This document shows, piece after piece, positions 61,796 to 64,000 of a DNA stretch of 64,000 nucleotides. The stretch comes from Clusia tigrina (taxonomy: Eukaryota > Arthropoda > Insecta > Diptera > Clusiidae). The number at the start of each line of letters is the position of its first letter. Position 1 is the stretch's first letter. The stretch covers positions 7,222,129 through 7,286,128 of the forward strand of contig OV050032.1 in NCBI GenBank assembly GCA_920105625.2, read 5' to 3'. Under the pieces are notes generated by a model that had not been told where the DNA came from, did no database searches, and saw only the letters and a program-made list of their open reading frames with translations. The position numbers were made by a program, and so were the translations under genes.

Positions 61796-64000
61796 CAGTT
61801 GTCCATTGCAGCAGCTTCTCGTCTGCTACCCAGCTACTTACGGATAAACAAAGGTGAACTTATGCGCAACATGCTCAAGTATTTGAGGTAGGCAGGGGTG
61901 TGGGCGGCCTCAGGAGCAAACACACGGACTCAGTCGCATCTCAACCACAGTTCAGTAAGAGCTGCAATTACAATTCATGCTGCGGTCACACGTTGAGATT
62001 ATGGTCACTGAAAATAGATGAGAAACAAACTCACGCAATGTTTATGCAGATCAAAATGTGGCTTTGGCAATGAACAGCCTCTGATTGTAGGTGTAATTAG
62101 ATGAGGACGCCAACGCTGGTGGACACAAATACCCTCAAAGCAGGTGCTGATGAATTCCTCGAATGTGTCCGTTATGTCTGGCACTCCCACACCTGGCTCC
62201 GTTGTTGTTAACTGCTTAATGTCAAGACACAAAAGTAGGGAAACGCTTACTCAATCGTATCAGAGTATTCCAGCTGGCAAATGTGATCGGGAGGAGAAGC
62301 TTTCGAGACATGGCGCCTTTCTCAAAGCAAACACTGAGGGGATTAATCAATTTAATAAAATGGAGTTTATTATATGTTATGCTCTCCGGTTCGCAGGAGT
62401 AATGTTAAAATATCACAAAGTCATGCCCCAGCAGTTCTGGCAATGTTCTCTTTTAAATTATCTCAGTTAATTTGGTCATGCCAACTGCCAATATACTCGT
62501 CATTCAGTGCACACAGACTTCAGAGACTTCATTCGCAAAAGGATATTGATGTTGATGTTGACTTTTATTCAAAACAGGGTTCCTACGGCTACTGCCTTCA
62601 CTATGATCACTCCTGTAGATGTCTTGCATAAATAGGCACACGCATTTCTCTGGTCTGATTTATTCTACTTACCTGGCAAACTTCAATTAAAGCGAAGTTT
62701 GTGGTATCAAAATGGGCCATTATGTGTGCTCAAGTGTACTTTTGGCAAACTGGGCGGCCACTCCTTCCTACCTACCTACCTAAAGTTTAAGAAAGGCCCG
62801 GTATATGGCTCATCAGATCTAACATATTTACGCCTTCAAGTATTGCAGATCTCAAGGCGTTTCATCACAGGATTCGTAGCAGATCCTGATAAGTTTGTCC
62901 TACTATTGTGTCCAGCAACTTGGAATAAACCCGAAAGAACTGACATTCTATTAATTTATTACTAACTTTATTCTTCTGTTATTCTATTAATTTATTGTAT
63001 TTATATCAACTGCACAGCGCGAACTATCGGGCCTAAGGCTCAAAAGGTTCATTATTAAATACTCGTGCCCATGGGGAGCATCATTTCATCTTCCATCACC
63101 AGCTTCCACAGGATTTCTTTTCATGACTGGTGTCGGTGAATATCTCACACAGACAGCATAGAATTCACTCTCACTCTTCCGAATAGCATTTTTAAAAACG
63201 AACACTTCTTTACGTTTCACCTTCACTTGGCATCCCCGGATTGCTTCCCACTCCCACTCTACCAATGTCTACTTTTTGTTCGTTTCTTTTGTAGAACGAA
63301 AATCTGCATACTTAAAACCGCACATGAAAACCAAATTGGCCATTTCGGAAAGTAGGTCGTCGTCCAGTGCCACCACCAATCGTTGTGTGTGTATCAGTGC
63401 CAATGGACGGGGGAGGGGGACAGGGAGTGTCCGACTGGTAAAACAATCAATTCGCTTTGTCAACTGACGAAATTAAAATCCTTCGGAATTGATTGCACAC
63501 GAAATTGTCTAAAAAGGGGATCAATTAAGTCACATTACGAATTGATTGATTTACTTTATCAATATATAATATGAAGTAAAATAAAGCATCAAGGCACACG
63601 CGCTCATAGAGGCAGCGAGAGAAGCAACTCCCACCTCGAAATCATTTAATGATATGCGGAATCACAACACCACAAATACTCGCACAAACAAAACGTAACT
63701 CGTATTATTTTTGCATTTACATAAATTTCTAAGCGCAACAATCCTCATACAAATTTTATGTGGTATGTTAATTCCCTCGCAGACGTTGCAGGATCCGCTT
63801 GTTAGGCAGAGGGTGGAGGGACGAGTGAATCGTGCAGCTTGAAGTTTTCAAAATGCCAACAATCCCGGTACTTGTTGCTCCACAAAAATATCTCTAAGCT
63901 AAGCTAAGCTAATACGACGCCACGATGCGTTGGAACTAGATGGGAAGGGAGGGGTAGTGATGGGGTAGAATGAATGTCTAGTCGACGAGTGGCACACAGC
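61796..64000. other. Non-coding block, nothing firm recognised
   Basis: (CTAC)n-type short run at about 62770-62782 and (AGCTA)n at about 63897-63911. No exon recognised; the Dscam2 exon expected after 30789 was not found here. Confidence 0.4.

Noticed and set aside
60963..61891. Overlapping long frames as a repeat-protein gene
   Set aside because: Openness on both strands follows from a stop-free 42-bp unit; no splice sites, signal peptide or conserved flanks support translation.
63276..63467. 63-codon frame as a further Dscam2 exon
   Set aside because: It has an acceptor-like tttgtag upstream but no immunoglobulin signature and no match to the expected second half of Ig6.

Overview
The window is animal nuclear DNA from a fly, most probably a tephritid fruit fly such as Bactrocera, Zeugodacus or Ceratitis. 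The supported coding exons are insect-type: a gustatory receptor and the immunoglobulin exons of Dscam2. They have GT-AG introns, the longest complete one 5 kb, and are surrounded by AT-rich sequence full of CA/GT, CAA/CAG and polypurine simple repeats. The genus-level guess is inference. There are no operons, ribosome binding sites or CRISPR arrays. Most of the 64 kb does not code for host protein.

Layout. 1-3.1 kb, minus strand: a two-exon gustatory receptor gene (9-1670, about 406 aa) followed upstream by a broken paralogous copy of its first exon (2909-3118). 3.1-25 kb: intergenic or intronic sequence with dinucleotide repeats, a 55-bp minisatellite (5.85-6.75 kb), smaller tandem repeats at 11.3 and 17.7 kb, two fragments of RNase H-bearing non-LTR retrotransposons (6.78-7.58 and 21.9-22.55 kb) and a 45-bp-arm inverted repeat (23.4 kb). 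25.2-30.8 kb, plus strand: two consecutive Dscam2 exons (end of Ig4 plus Ig5, then the first half of Ig6) with compatible phase-1 ends. They flank a 4,983-bp intron that opens with a 1.2-kb GA polypurine tract. No other Dscam2 exon was found, so the flanking introns probably run beyond both detected exons for a long way. The gustatory receptor pair may be nested in a Dscam2 intron or be its neighbour.

30.8-64 kb: repeat-rich sequence. A 1.54-kb solo LTR (32.08-33.62 kb, ATAC target duplications) carries six hairpins with an almost constant loop and covarying stems. Retrotransposon tails lie at 33.7-34.3 (amplified as seven 79-bp units), 34.5-34.9, 47.6-48.8, 49.1-49.4, 52.3-52.8 and 55.0-55.9 kb. 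The 47.6-48.8 kb copy is interrupted by a related 405-bp solo LTR whose excision with one GCAT restores the reading frame. The 55.0-55.9 kb copy is interrupted by a tRNA-derived SINE. A second tRNA-like segment lies at 42.46-42.52 kb. Decayed fragments resembling a DUF4817/mariner-type transposase (56.2 kb) and an NRF-domain protein (60.3-60.6 kb), and a 42-bp minisatellite (61.15-61.8 kb), complete the window.

The genes do not form a pathway. Dscam2 is a neuronal adhesion protein and the receptor is a chemosensory membrane protein. The most unusual structure is the hairpin array in the solo LTR.
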